DNA of 64,000 bases from an uncultured Pelagibacteraceae bacterium (GTDB taxonomy: Bacteria; Pseudomonadota; Alphaproteobacteria; Pelagibacterales; Pelagibacteraceae): assembly GCA_902585415.1 (NCBI GenBank), contig CACIDN010000004.1, positions 1-64,000 of the forward strand. Reading direction: 5' to 3'. Shown here one piece after another: positions 38,393 through 47,091 of the stretch (its first letter is position 1; each line of letters opens with the position of its first letter). The notes under the pieces are model-generated. The model was not told the origin of the DNA, did not search any database, and was given only the letters and a program-made list of their open reading frames with translations. The translations under genes were made by a program, and so were the position numbers.

Positions 38393-40450
38393 TTACTTAT
38401 TTTTTTTAATTAATTCAGTGTTTTCAATGTTGATTGCCATACAAGTGATATCGTCCCTTAGTTTTTCTGCCCCCCAGTTGAGCTCTTTTTCTATGCCAAG
38501 CACTATATTTTTTGGGTTAACATTTTCAATACTATTAATTATATTTTGAACACCTTCGGCGCCTAGTTCTTCGCCATTTTTAAGGTATCCTTCTGTCACA
38601 CCATCTGTGTAGACTACAAATGTTTTATCTTTAAGGTTCATGGTATTTGATTTAACCATTGTCTCTGTAAAATATTTAATAATACCAATTGGCGGCATAT
38701 CAGACTTTATATATTCGTAATTTTTATTGTGATCAAAAGTTAGAATACTTTCATGACCTGCATTTATGAATACTAATTCACCTGTTTTTATATTTAACTT
38801 GCCAAATACAGCTGTAACAAACATTCCTTTAAATTTAGCCTCAACGAGTTCGTTATTCACACCAAATACAACTTTTTCTAGAGGAAACTTTAAATTTGTT
38901 AACGTTCTAAATATGGATGATGCTTTTGCCATGTACATACCTGCTTTAACTCCTTTTCCAGATACATCAGCTAAAGTAAAAAAATACTCTTCAGGTGTTG
39001 ATCTAACAACATCAAAATAATCTCCTGATACATCTCTTGCAGGTACATTTTTAGCAAAAATAAAGTTTTCAAATTTCGAAATATCTGGAAATAAACTTTT
39101 CTGTACTCCCGCAGCTAGTTCTCTTTCTTTTAAAAGTTTTGCTTCTTTTTGTAAGTTTGCAAGTGCTAATTTATTTTCCTCTATAAATCTAAAGTACAAC
39201 CCTGTTAAGAAAGTGATTGTTAAAATAAATATTGGGTAACTAATATCAACAAGTTCTGACCTAAATTTATAAATATAAAACCCAATTATAATTATAAATA
39301 AAAGATTACCAAAAAATACTGATAAGCTGTATTTGGGTCTAATTTTTTGAGACAAAATAAATGTTAATAACGCAACAATTATAGAAAATAATAATTCAAA
39401 AACATAAGTATTTGGATTTCTGACTAAATAAGATTGATCTAAAATATTTTCAATAACATTTGCGTGAACTTCAACTCCAGGAACAGTTAAACCAGTTGGT
39501 ATTTTAACTAAATCAAAAAGTCCTTGTGCCGATGCACCAATTAAAACATATTTATTCTTAAAAAAATCTGTTTGGAATTTACCCTCAAAAACATCTCCTG
39601 CAGATATATATTGATTTTTTTGTGGTTGTTTATATTTAATCCAAATTATTCCATTAGGATCAGAGTCTATTTTATAAGGTCTTGCGCTTATTCTATTAAT
39701 TCCAACTTCGTTTAATTCAATATATATATTTTTTTGATTTTCTCCAACACGTACCATTTCTAGTCCCATGGTTGGATATATTTTGTTATTAAGTCTAACT
39801 ATTAATGGAAGAGATCTAATTATACCATCTAGCTGGTCTAAAAAAGAAATTGAACCCAGTCCTTGTACTTCTTTTTCTAATTTCTCTAGTGAACCAATTG
39901 AGTAAGGGTATGAATATGTAAACTTTTTTGGATCACCACCTTTTGACAAAAATTTTGCTTTTGCCTTTCTCTCATAATTAGAATGTGATGGAACATTACT
40001 GCCTAAAACTGCAGTAACTGTTTTTGCACTTTTTAATTTTTCCGCAAAAATATCATCATGACCTTTTAATTTTTGAAGATCCACTATATCAGATGGTATT
40101 AATCCATAAGATTTAATAATTTCATCGGGAGATTGTTTATCTTTTTCAGTAAAAAAAACATCGAAACCAATTGCCTTTGGATTTGAACTTTCAACTTGAT
40201 CAATAATTTTTGCAAAAACAGATCTACTCCAAGGAAATTGACCAAATTTACCTAAACTTGTTTCATCAATATCTATAATGACAACATCAGTATCACCTTT
40301 TTTTTCTACAAATACTTTTTGATATAAATCAAAACTTAAATACGAGATTGACTTGATTAAAGAAGGGTTGATTATTTTTAAAGAAATCAAAATTATTAAA
40401 ATTATAAAAAAAATTAAATAATTTAAGTTTTTTTCAAAAAATGCACTCAC
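38393..40450 (-). CDS. CHASE2-domain sensor with PP2C (SpoIIE/RsbU) phosphatase output
   Basis: A 685-residue inner-membrane protein. One helix (10-30) leads into a periplasmic CHASE2 domain (about 40-340, with V-V-I-I-D-I-D-E-T-S-L near its start). Three closely spaced membrane helices follow, then a short coiled coil and a PP2C phosphatase domain (about 455-680). Metal-binding residues are intact: G-D-Y-F-D, A-D-V-S-G-K-G, Y-T-D-G-V-T-E and D-D-I-T. Such phosphatases remove phosphate from STAS anti-sigma antagonists; the candidates are encoded at 44821-45401. It is followed by the propeller/barrel gene with a 2-bp gap. Confidence 0.9.
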   Translation of the reverse strand: MSAFFEKNLNYLIFFIILIILISLKIINPSLIKSISYLSFDLYQKVFVEKKGDTDVVIIDIDETSLGKFGQFPWSRSVFAKIIDQVESSNPKAIGFDVFFTEKDKQSPDEIIKSYGLIPSDIVDLQKLKGHDDIFAEKLKSAKTVTAVLGSNVPSHSNYERKAKAKFLSKGGDPKKFTYSYPYSIGSLEKLEKEVQGLGSISFLDQLDGIIRSLPLIVRLNNKIYPTMGLEMVRVGENQKNIYIELNEVGINRISARPYKIDSDPNGIIWIKYKQPQKNQYISAGDVFEGKFQTDFFKNKYVLIGASAQGLFDLVKIPTGLTVPGVEVHANVIENILDQSYLVRNPNTYVFELLFSIIVALLTFILSQKIRPKYSLSVFFGNLLFIIIIGFYIYKFRSELVDISYPIFILTITFLTGLYFRFIEENKLALANLQKEAKLLKERELAAGVQKSLFPDISKFENFIFAKNVPARDVSGDYFDVVRSTPEEYFFTLADVSGKGVKAGMYMAKASSIFRTLTNLKFPLEKVVFGVNNELVEAKFKGMFVTAVFGKLNIKTGELVFINAGHESILTFDHNKNYEYIKSDMPPIGIIKYFTETMVKSNTMNLKDKTFVVYTDGVTEGYLKNGEELGAEGVQNIINSIENVNPKNIVLGIEKELNWGAEKLRDDITCMAINIENTELIKKNK

Positions 40451-40505
40451 ATTATTGAGTGTATATCTTAATCATGTAATGTAAATCTTTATGAAATTAA
40501 GCTAA

Positions 40506-41786
40506 TTACCTTTTCTTTTTTCTTTTGTTTTTAGCTTTTTTCTTTTTAGCTGCTTTTCTTTTCTTAGCTACCTTTTTAATTTTTTTCTTTTTAGGCTTTT
40601 TAGGTTTAGCTTTTTTCTTTTTAGGCTTTTTAGGTTTAGCTTTCTTTTTAGGTTTTTTCTTAGCTGGTTTTTTAGCTTTAGGCTTTTTCTTAGCTGGTTT
40701 TTTAGCTTTAACTTTTGGTTTTTTCTTGGATGGAGCTTTTGCTTTTGGTTTTTTCTTAGATGGAGCCTTTGCTTTAGGTTTTTTCTTACCTTTTTTACCA
40801 TCTTTAGCTTTAGCTTTTTTCTTACCTTTTTTGCCGTCTTTGGCTTTAGCTTTTTTCTTTTTACCTTTTTTACCCTCTTTTACTTTTCCTTTTTTCTTTT
40901 TACCTTTTTCGCCTTCTGCCTTAGCTTTTTTCTTTTTCTTTTTCTTTTTTTCTGCTTTTTTCTCAGTCTTTATTGCTAACTTTTTTTCTTTGTCTTTTTG
41001 GATGTTTTCTTTAATTATTGATTTGATTTGCTCTTTTTCAAAGCCTAAGGATTTAAGTTCTTTTTTTAATTCTTTTTTAAGTGCTTTTCTTGCTATTTTT
41101 TTTTCAGACTTATCAACTTTACCTTTGTTTAAAGCTCTCATTTTTTTGTTAAATTTTTTCAATTGAGTTCTTGTAATTTTTCTTGCTTTGTCTGGAGCTT
41201 TGCCTTTGCTCATAGAAGTAACGCTGTATGGATTGTCTAATAATGTCTTTCCAAACTTGTTACTTGCTAAAACAGCGCCTGGTCTCATACCCAAAGTATT
41301 ATTTTTACCAGGACCAATTAATAAAGTATCTGTTTTACCTTTTGATACTATTGTTTGAAATTCTGTTCCTCTAGATCCAAGTGTTCCCTCTGGAACTGTT
41401 ACAGTTAAACTGTCTGGATCTTTTTGACTTATTAAACCTGAAATTACTTTTAAACTTCCTTGCTTAACACTTGCAACAATTTTTCCATTATTTGTTTTTG
41501 GATCATATATAAAAGTATCCATCACAACTTCAGAGTCTTCTCCAACTGTAAATGTTGATTGATCTAAAAGTAATATTTGTGTTCCTGAGCCTTGTGCAGA
41601 ATATATTGTTTCATTTAAATAAATTTTGTCACCTTCTTTGAGTTCTCTTGTTTCAGTTTTGACTGTTCCTGAAATTGCTCCAACTATACCTACAAGTTGT
41701 TTTTCAATTGTTAGTGTTTCCTCTGCGTATGAGTTTGAACTCATAAACATAAATGTGCACAAAATTGCTGTTAAAAATTTTTTCAT
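40506..41786 (-). CDS. exported FecR-domain protein with extreme lysine-rich tail
   Basis: A 426-residue protein with a signal peptide (1-21, A-E-E start of the mature part). Residues about 30-150 form a FecR domain, with Y-S-A-Q-G-S-G-T-Q-I and V-P-E-G-T-L-G-S-R-G-T-E-F typical of the family. From residue 190 it becomes basic, and residues 275-426 consist almost entirely of K, A, P, G and R in short repeats such as A-P-S-K-K-K-P-K-A-K, resembling eukaryotic linker-histone tails. FecR-domain genes often neighbour CHASE2 sensors, as here (55 bp). The tail probably binds polyanions such as DNA, LPS or other envelope polymers; this is inference. Confidence 0.85.
   Translation of the reverse strand: MKKFLTAILCTFMFMSSNSYAEETLTIEKQLVGIVGAISGTVKTETRELKEGDKIYLNETIYSAQGSGTQILLLDQSTFTVGEDSEVVMDTFIYDPKTNNGKIVASVKQGSLKVISGLISQKDPDSLTVTVPEGTLGSRGTEFQTIVSKGKTDTLLIGPGKNNTLGMRPGAVLASNKFGKTLLDNPYSVTSMSKGKAPDKARKITRTQLKKFNKKMRALNKGKVDKSEKKIARKALKKELKKELKSLGFEKEQIKSIIKENIQKDKEKKLAIKTEKKAEKKKKKKKKAKAEGEKGKKKKGKVKEGKKGKKKKAKAKDGKKGKKKAKAKDGKKGKKKPKAKAPSKKKPKAKAPSKKKPKVKAKKPAKKKPKAKKPAKKKPKKKAKPKKPKKKKAKPKKPKKKKIKKVAKKRKAAKKKKAKNKRKKKR
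40540..40945 (-). repeat. internal tandem repeats encoding the lysine-rich tail
   Basis: The DNA encoding the C-terminal tail is made of imperfect direct repeats of about 30 bp; for example the plus-strand unit TTCTTAGCTGGTTTTTTAGC occurs twice near 40657 and 40690. Four families are visible at protein level: G-K-K-G-K-K-K-A-K-A-K-D, K-A-P-S-K-K-K-P, K-P-A-K-K-K-P-K and K-P-K-K-P-K-K-K. Such arrays are prone to slippage, so length probably varies among strains. Confidence 0.75.
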
Positions 41787-41899
41787 TTAGTTGAAAAATA
41801 ACATTTTTTTTATAAAAATAAACCTCTATTAACTCAGTTTGATCAGCACATTTGAAGGTATTTTTAAGCGCTTTTCGCTTATTTCACGAAAATTCAATA

Positions 41900-43204
41900 T
41901 TAAAAGGATTTTGTAAAACTTAAAGAAAAAGAATCTGCATGATAATCATAATTTAAAGTATTCGCCTCTGAAATCACTTTTTCATATGATAAATTTATAA
42001 ACAAATTTCTATTTTGATCTATTGCAGGCAAAATATCCCCAATTGCCTTTGTTAACATAATATCAAATGTGTTTGTAAAGTCTGATCTCAGTCTGTCAGA
42101 AGCAACGCTACTATCCTCTTTTTTATAGTCGTTAAAACTCATTCCATTGGTAATTGCGATATACGCCCAAGGAAATGATAAGTTTACACCTAAACTAAAA
42201 TCATATGTTTCATAATCATTACCAGCATCTACGATTGCATCACTATCACTGTAACCTAGACCAATTGATGTAGATATAATTTCTGTAAAAATATAATCAT
42301 GATTAAATGTGTAACCATGTCCGATTGAGTTTGTTTCTCTTGCAGTATCATCTGAAGAATTGTGGTTACCTTTAGAGTCTGAGTAAGAATATCCATAACT
42401 AAATGAATGTCTTTCTCCAGCAGTAAAAAAGCCACCTACGCCCATGCCAATAGAAACACTGTCTGCATCTGTATGATAATCGGATTTACTCATAGTAAAA
42501 TATGGACTTAAGCTTTGACCTCCTAAAACCGTGTCTAGCCCAAGAGTTAATCCGTAAGATTGAAAGTCATCATCGTGTTCCTGGTGTTGATTGGACGTGG
42601 TGTGAGAAATGTTTGCTAAGAATGAAGACTCTTCTCCAAAAGGTCTTGTGGCAGAAAAACTGATTCCTCCACTACTGGTTTTGTCATGCATTGCTGAGGT
42701 AAATTCTACAACTTCACCCTCTTCACTTTTCTTTCTAGTTTTGGATACACTGTTGACATTGTTGCTATAAAGACCTGCTAAACTAATATCTGCAGAAAAA
42801 TTCCACAAACCCGGCTCTTTATCTTTTAAATCTTGTTCAATTTCTTGCAAAGTTTCTAGATCTTCAGACTCTAAATCTGTTCTAAGTTTCATTTCTTCTA
42901 TTAAACTTCTCGCTTTATCAGGAGAGTCTATTTGTACCAATACTGATAATAAGTATAACTTAATTTCAACATTGTCAGGGTACAGCATCGTTAATCTTTC
43001 AAGAGTTGAAATGGTTTGTTTATAATTTCCCATCTTTCCTTGTTGTTGTGCATATTTTAAATTCAAATCTAAATCTCTTGGTTTCTGAAGAATTTGCATA
43101 TAGGTAATATTTTTTTCCACTGATAGAACTGGATAAGTATTAAAAGGTATAAATAAAATATTTATAAACGCTATTATCAAAGTATATTTAAGAAACATTT
43201 TCAT
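41900..43204 (-). CDS. TPR plus C-terminal beta-barrel outer-membrane protein (Slam/DUF560-like)
   Basis: A 434-residue protein from the ATG at 43204; an upstream ATG at 43288 would add 28 residues but bury the signal peptide (F-L-K-Y-T-L-I-I-A-F-I-N-I-L-F), so I chose the inner start. TPR-like helices occupy about residues 40-125. From W-N-F-S-A-D-I-S-L-A-G-L-Y-S-N-N-V-N-S the protein is amphipathic strands up to the terminal S-F-T-K-S-F, ending in Phe as outer-membrane barrels do. The order TPR then barrel, and the total size, match surface lipoprotein assembly modulators (Slam). A small lipoprotein gene lies just upstream. Confidence 0.7.
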   Translation of the reverse strand: MKMFLKYTLIIAFINILFIPFNTYPVLSVEKNITYMQILQKPRDLDLNLKYAQQQGKMGNYKQTISTLERLTMLYPDNVEIKLYLLSVLVQIDSPDKARSLIEEMKLRTDLESEDLETLQEIEQDLKDKEPGLWNFSADISLAGLYSNNVNSVSKTRKKSEEGEVVEFTSAMHDKTSSGGISFSATRPFGEESSFLANISHTTSNQHQEHDDDFQSYGLTLGLDTVLGGQSLSPYFTMSKSDYHTDADSVSIGMGVGGFFTAGERHSFSYGYSYSDSKGNHNSSDDTARETNSIGHGYTFNHDYIFTEIISTSIGLGYSDSDAIVDAGNDYETYDFSLGVNLSFPWAYIAITNGMSFNDYKKEDSSVASDRLRSDFTNTFDIMLTKAIGDILPAIDQNRNLFINLSYEKVISEANTLNYDYHADSFSLSFTKSF

Positions 43205-43349
43205 AAAAAACTGAAGATTAATTAAATAATAAAAAAATTCAATTTTTTTAAATATCAATACGAGCGTAAAACTAAGCTTAATTAACAACTTTAAGGGTAA
43301 AAATAATCAAAATAGGTTTTATTTTAGTAGAAGCTACTTTTTAAAAAAA

Positions 43350-43640
43350 TTATCGATAAATGCTCATTGGATCAAATACACAATCATCCTGATCCAGAGT
43401 TTCAAAAAAAATTTCTGTTAATACCGAGCTGTGAACAGTTTGGCACATTCTTTCTGCTTCAAGTTCGTTTGAAACATTTTTACGTACGGTTTGCATTCCA
43501 TATGAGCTTCCTAAGGAAGTTGAGGCTTGTAAAACATTTCCCGTCTCAAGCAAAGTATAACTAGGTCCAATCATAGCAGAATATTGTCCGCATCCACTTA
43601 GTATTAAGCAAAATACTATATACCAATAAATTTTTCTCAT
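43350..43640 (-). CDS. small lipoprotein, unknown function
   Basis: A 96-residue protein with a lipobox L-I-L-S-G-C (Cys17). The mature part has M-C-Q-T-V and D-D-C-V-F, giving a possible disulfide. No family is recognised. It lies 145 bp upstream of the TPR/barrel gene and 45 bp after the pilin gene, all on the minus strand. Candidate roles include pilotin for the secretin or a substrate of the neighbouring Slam-like barrel; neither is shown by sequence. Confidence 0.65.
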   Translation of the reverse strand: MRKIYWYIVFCLILSGCGQYSAMIGPSYTLLETGNVLQASTSLGSSYGMQTVRKNVSNELEAERMCQTVHSSVLTEIFFETLDQDDCVFDPMSIYR

Positions 43641-43659
43641 ATTGACTAATTAAAATAGT

Positions 43660-43681
43660 TAACATTTAAAATCAAATGTTA
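43660..43681 (-). terminator. possible weak terminator hairpin after the pilin gene
   Basis: On the minus strand an 8-bp inverted repeat TAACATTT / AAATGTTA with a 6-base loop begins 5 bases beyond the pilin stop and is followed by ACTATTTTAATT. The stem is all A/T except one C:G pair, and the U-run is short, so termination would be partial. It separates the pilin genes from the lipoprotein gene. Confidence 0.3.
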
Positions 43682-43685
43682 AATT

Positions 43686-44123
43686 TTAACTACAATTTTC
43701 TCTTTGAATTGCTTGGTTTTTAGTTAGGGATATTTGGCAGTCAGAAGTTTGGTCCTCTGCTAATATGGTATAAGTTGTTTCACTTGCATAAGAGCAAAAA
43801 TAAAATTCCATTTCATCATAAGCTATATACTTTTCATCACCAAATAAATTTTGTCCTAAAAGTTTTGAGGTATTCTCATTAGCTGAGCATGTGTCTGCTG
43901 TCCCAGAAGGATAATATTCACCAGTGTTTGTATAAAATTCTAGTTGAGCTAAAGATGCTTGTTGTAAAAAATTTTCAGCAGAACTTTTTTTAGCACTTTT
44001 TACATAGCCGTTGTAAGAAACAGTTCCAACCGCTGCAAGTATTCCAAGCACGGCTACAACCACAAGAAGTTCTATTAAAGTAAAACCAGAACTTCTTGTG
44101 ATATAAAATTTTAACTTGCTCAA
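43686..44123 (-). CDS. type IV pilin (PilE/PilA-like)
   Basis: A 145-residue prepilin. A 13-residue leader ends in Gly before F-T-L-I-E-L-L-V-V-V-A-V-L-G-I-L-A-A-V-G, with Glu+5. The helix continues through A-E-N-F-L-Q-Q-A-S-L-A-Q-L-E-F-Y-T, a pattern common in PilE minor pilins. Three or four Cys near the C-terminus could form the D-region disulfide. It follows the other pilin gene after 25 bp. It is probably a minor or second pilin. Confidence 0.88.
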   Translation of the reverse strand: MSKLKFYITRSSGFTLIELLVVVAVLGILAAVGTVSYNGYVKSAKKSSAENFLQQASLAQLEFYTNTGEYYPSGTADTCSANENTSKLLGQNLFGDEKYIAYDEMEFYFCSYASETTYTILAEDQTSDCQISLTKNQAIQRENCS

Positions 44124-44148
44124 ATTAGTTATCTTCTAAATTAAATAA

Positions 44149-44637
44149 CTATTCTATTGAAACAGAGTTTGTCATTACCGAGTCTGAAGATGTAGTATCA
44201 CACGCTGGAGTATCGCCAACTTCAGCAAAACAACTTGATATGGTTACTGTGCTACCATCATCTGCAACACTAACTTGTCCTAAAACTACAGCAACAGATC
44301 CATCATCAGCAGCAGTAACTTTTTTAACTCCATCACCATCACTGTCTTCAGCATTTTTAAAATCAGATAAAGCAGTCTCCGCGGCGGTTGCTACATTGCC
44401 TGCCGTTTTCCTTAGATTGCAAGCAGTAGATCCCATATACGTGCTATCTCCGATGTTACATTTTTGAAGTTCTGAAGCTACATACTTTACAACTGAAGCA
44501 TGATTAGATTTTGTTGCGTTTTTTTTAGCACTAGCTGTGTAACCTGTATAAGCAACTGTACCAACAGCTGCAAGAATACCTATGATAGCCACAACAACTA
44601 ATAGTTCAATAAGCGTAAAACCTTTATTATTTTTCAT
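44149..44637 (-). CDS. pilA: type IV major pilin
   Basis: A 162-residue prepilin with a 6-residue leader K-N-N-K-G then F-T-L-I-E-L-L-V-V-V-A-I-I-G-I-L-A. The Glu at +5 supports N-terminal packing. Four cysteines and a D-x-D-x-D-G-type loop (D-S-D-G-D-G) lie in the globular part, the latter a candidate calcium site. An AGAGG Shine-Dalgarno six bases before the ATG is one of the better ones in the window, in keeping with high expression. It is the first of a two-pilin unit behind a 183-bp divergent region. Major pilin identity is inferred from length and position. Confidence 0.88.
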   Translation of the reverse strand: MKNNKGFTLIELLVVVAIIGILAAVGTVAYTGYTASAKKNATKSNHASVVKYVASELQKCNIGDSTYMGSTACNLRKTAGNVATAAETALSDFKNAEDSDGDGVKKVTAADDGSVAVVLGQVSVADDGSTVTISSCFAEVGDTPACDTTSSDSVMTNSVSIE

Positions 44638-44764
44638 TTAGGCCTCTTTATTTATATATTAATATTAATTGCATAATTCTTAATAAATTTTAAAAATAAG
44701 TAAATACTTTAAAAAGCCTGTAACTGCTTGTTAAATTGATATCTTTTTTTTTTTTATAGAATAA

Positions 44765-44793
44765 TTGACATATGTGCTCATAATAAGCAAAAT
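44765..44793 (+). promoter_or_regulatory. candidate promoter for the STAS/anti-sigma operon
   Basis: A perfect TTGACA lies at 44765-44770 in the divergent gap between pilA and the STAS genes, with a weak AT-rich -10 candidate 17 bases downstream (about 44788-44793). The remainder of the gap is AT-rich and includes a run of 13 T. A perfect -35 hexamer is rare by chance in this composition, but the -10 match is poor. Confidence 0.3.
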
Positions 44794-44820
44794 TATAAAA
44801 ATACTAATTTAAATAGCTTA

Positions 44821-45105
44821 ATGACATATAAAATAGAGGAAAACGGAAATTCGAGGATTATTCATCTAACAGGAGAAATTGATATGGATGTAGCAGACAA
44901 AGCAAGGCAATCGATATTACCATTGATTGAAGCGGGACACGAAGTTCATTTAAATTTGAGTAAAGTTGAATATATGGATTCATCTGGAATTTCAGTTTTA
45001 ATTGAAAGTAAAAAATTGTCTGAAAAGAAAAATACAAAGTTCGAACTAGTTGAAGTCAGTAAACCAGTAGAAAAAGTTTTAGCAATGGCAAGGAAATTTT
45101 TATGA
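44821..45105 (+). CDS. STAS-domain anti-sigma factor antagonist, first copy
   Basis: A 94-residue single STAS domain. The motif Y-M-D-S-S-G-I-S-V-L at 51-60 holds the phosphorylatable Ser (54 or 55) used by SpoIIAA/RsbV proteins. It should cycle between phosphorylated (by the HATPase kinase at 45407-45838) and dephosphorylated (by PP2C phosphatases at 38393-40450 and 54880-56163) forms. It overlaps the next STAS gene by 4 bp. The two copies are about 55% identical by eye, with identical phospho-site motif, so the duplication is recent or under constraint. Confidence 0.9.
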   Translation: MTYKIEENGNSRIIHLTGEIDMDVADKARQSILPLIEAGHEVHLNLSKVEYMDSSGISVLIESKKLSEKKNTKFELVEVSKPVEKVLAMARKFL

Positions 45106-45401
45106 GTTATAAAGTTAATGAAGAGGGAAATATTGCTACTGTTCATCTTGATGGTGAAATAGATATGGATGTTACAGAAAAAGCAAAAGAAGTCATATTT
45201 CCTCATATTGATGCTGGTAAAGAAGTTCACTTAAATTTAAGCAATGTTCAATATATGGACTCTTCTGGAATATCTGTATTAATAGAAAGTCATCAAAAAG
45301 CTTTGGAAAAAAATACAAAAGTAATAATAAAAGATGTGAGTAAATCAGTTCTTAAAGTCATTATGATGGCTAAATTAGAACAAATATTAAATTTGGAATA
45401 A
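45102..45401 (+). CDS. STAS-domain anti-sigma factor antagonist, second copy
   Basis: A 99-residue STAS domain with Y-M-D-S-S-G-I-S-V-L at 51-60, as in the first copy. The tandem pair is unusual: most partner switches have one antagonist. Its C-terminus differs (V-L-K-V-I-M-M-A-K-L-E-Q), which could provide different partner preference. The stop is 5 bp before the HATPase gene, making a three-gene operon. Confidence 0.9.
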   Translation: MSYKVNEEGNIATVHLDGEIDMDVTEKAKEVIFPHIDAGKEVHLNLSNVQYMDSSGISVLIESHQKALEKNTKVIIKDVSKSVLKVIMMAKLEQILNLE

Positions 45402-45406
45402 ATTTT

Positions 45407-45838
45407 ATGAGTGAAACTGCTCACTTAGACCATTCGGAAAAAAAGGCCTTTTTAGTAAATTCATCTAGTTTAAAAGAGGTCAGAAATTTTTGTCGCGAGG
45501 TGTTTGAAAAACTTCAAATACAACAAGAATTAAAAGATGAATTGGTATTAGCTATTGCTGAGGCTGCGCAAAATATTGTTAAGCATGCGTTTAAAAACTC
45601 TGCTGATGTAAATGAATTAATGGTTGTTGAAATTAGTTGTGAGAATAACAAGCTTCAAATAGCATTTTATGACAGAGGCACACCTGTTGATCCAAAGAAA
45701 GTTAAACACAGAGAAATTGATAATGTTAAGCCGGGAGGCTTAGGAACCTTTTTTATTCAAGAAATAATGGATGCTGTAGAATTTAAGGATGGTAATAAGC
45801 CTTGGATAAATCATCTTGTTTTAACAAAACAATTATAA
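45407..45838 (+). CDS. RsbW/SpoIIAB-type HATPase (anti-sigma factor or antagonist kinase)
   Basis: A 143-residue GHKL ATPase. The N-box E-L-V-L-A-I-A-E-A-A-Q-N-I-V-K-H (Glu52, Asn56), G1 box D-R-G-T-P (89-93) and G2 box G-G-L-G-T-F-F-I (110-117) are all intact, so it should bind ATP and phosphorylate the STAS serine. In Gram-positive relatives such kinases hold a sigma factor; no sigma factor gene is present here. The stop abuts the convergent pilC stop (45838/45839). Confidence 0.9.
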   Translation: MSETAHLDHSEKKAFLVNSSSLKEVRNFCREVFEKLQIQQELKDELVLAIAEAAQNIVKHAFKNSADVNELMVVEISCENNKLQIAFYDRGTPVDPKKVKHREIDNVKPGGLGTFFIQEIMDAVEFKDGNKPWINHLVLTKQL

Positions 45839-47080
45839 TTATCCTATTAAAGCTCCAACGTTGAATATTGGAGAATACATTGCAATCATTAATCCTCCGA
45901 TCATTAAACCCATGAATACAATCATGATAGGCTCAATTAAAGAAGATAAATTATCAACAACTGTATCAAATTCTGACTCGTAATATTTAGCTACTGATCC
46001 AAACATTTCATCCAGTTGACCAGTTTGTTCACCTACAGAAATCAATTGACTAAAAGTAGGAGGAAACAAAGGATCTTTTAAAAACAATTTTGTTAAAGTG
46101 TCTCCTGAAAAAACTCCTTTTTTTACATTTTCTAAAGACTCGAGTACTACCACATTGGTACTTACTGATTTTGCAATCTCTAAGCTCTCTAATAAATTTA
46201 CACCTGCTGCACTAAGATTACCCATGATTAAGGAAATTCTTGCTAGCATAGATTTTAATATCATGTCACCAAATATTGGGAGCTTTAAAACCTGTTTATG
46301 CCATAAATATTGTATTTTTTCGTTTTTTGTTGTCAAATATTTAAAAGCGAAAAAAAATATAACTAAAAATAAAAACATCAGCTTTCCTCCTGTACCTCTA
46401 AGAAAATCACTCATACCCATAATTGTTGCTGTTGCTGCTGGTAGTTCAATACCCATTCCATCATACATTTTTGCAAATACTGGAACTACTTTAATTAACA
46501 TGAATGCGCTTACTGTAATAGCAACAGTAAACATTATACTCGGATACATTAGAGCACCTTTAATTTTCTTTTTAATTGCCTCTTTTTTTTCAAGCGACTC
46601 AACTATTTTGAGCAAAAATACATCTAACTTACCACTTGCTTCACCTGCTTTTATCAAATTTATATAAACGTTATCAAATAACTCTGGGTATTTTTCAAAA
46701 CATTTGGAAAGAGTAACACCTCCCTCTAAGCTTTTTCTAATATCCTCAATGACGTCTTTCATTGCAGGGCTTTCTATTTGATCCCTCAACATTCCTAATA
46801 CTTGAAGAATTGGCAAACCTGCTTTAACCATTGTAGCAAACTGCTTAGAAAATATTAAAACATCTTCTACTTTTGCTTTCTTCTTACCAAATAAAGAGGA
46901 GCCTTTTTTCTTTTTGACTGTCTTATCTTCTTTTTTTTTACCCTTAGCAGCTCTAATTAAATTTGTGATTATGATTTTTTGCTCTTTTAGTTTGTGGGAA
47001 GCTTCATCTGGATTTAGAGCTTCAATATTTCCCTCAACGTATTTTCCGTCTGAAATGCCTTTATAAGCGTAAGTATCCAT
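45839..47080 (-). CDS. pilC: type IV pilus inner-membrane platform protein PilC (GspF family)
   Basis: A 413-residue GspF-domain protein. Two T2SSF repeats are visible, with F-S-K-Q-F-A-T-M-V-K-A-G-L-P-I at residue ~80 and M-G-N-L-S-A-A-G-V-N-L in the second. Each precedes a membrane helix, and the final helix G-L-M-I-G-G-L-M-I-A-M-Y-S-P-I-F is typical. The platform connects the PilB/PilT ATPases with pilin assembly. A basic low-complexity stretch (K-G-K-K-K-E-D-K-T-V-K-K-K-K-G) near residue 45 is an unusual cytosolic insertion. Downstream of pilB by 11 bp. Confidence 0.93.
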   Translation of the reverse strand: MDTYAYKGISDGKYVEGNIEALNPDEASHKLKEQKIIITNLIRAAKGKKKEDKTVKKKKGSSLFGKKKAKVEDVLIFSKQFATMVKAGLPILQVLGMLRDQIESPAMKDVIEDIRKSLEGGVTLSKCFEKYPELFDNVYINLIKAGEASGKLDVFLLKIVESLEKKEAIKKKIKGALMYPSIMFTVAITVSAFMLIKVVPVFAKMYDGMGIELPAATATIMGMSDFLRGTGGKLMFLFLVIFFFAFKYLTTKNEKIQYLWHKQVLKLPIFGDMILKSMLARISLIMGNLSAAGVNLLESLEIAKSVSTNVVVLESLENVKKGVFSGDTLTKLFLKDPLFPPTFSQLISVGEQTGQLDEMFGSVAKYYESEFDTVVDNLSSLIEPIMIVFMGLMIGGLMIAMYSPIFNVGALIG

Positions 47081-47091
47081 AAAATTTATTA

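Noticed and set aside
40525-41166. Long plus-strand frame of 213 codons rich in Phe and Leu
   Set aside because: It is the mirror of the lysine-rich tail on the other strand; AAA/AAG codons read backwards as TTT/CTT. No start signal or family likeness.
41865-41881. Hairpin TAAGCG-CTTTT-CGCTTA as terminator of the TPR/barrel gene
   Set aside because: The stem is 6 bp but is followed by A-rich, not U-rich, sequence on the transcribed strand, so it is not a canonical terminator.
44821-45838. A sigma factor gene in the partner-switch operon
   Set aside because: None of the three genes has sigma-factor regions 2 or 4, and no such gene is present elsewhere in the window.
46098-46667. Plus-strand frame of 189 codons within pilC
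   Set aside because: Antisense shadow of a well-supported gene; composition is typical of reversed codons.
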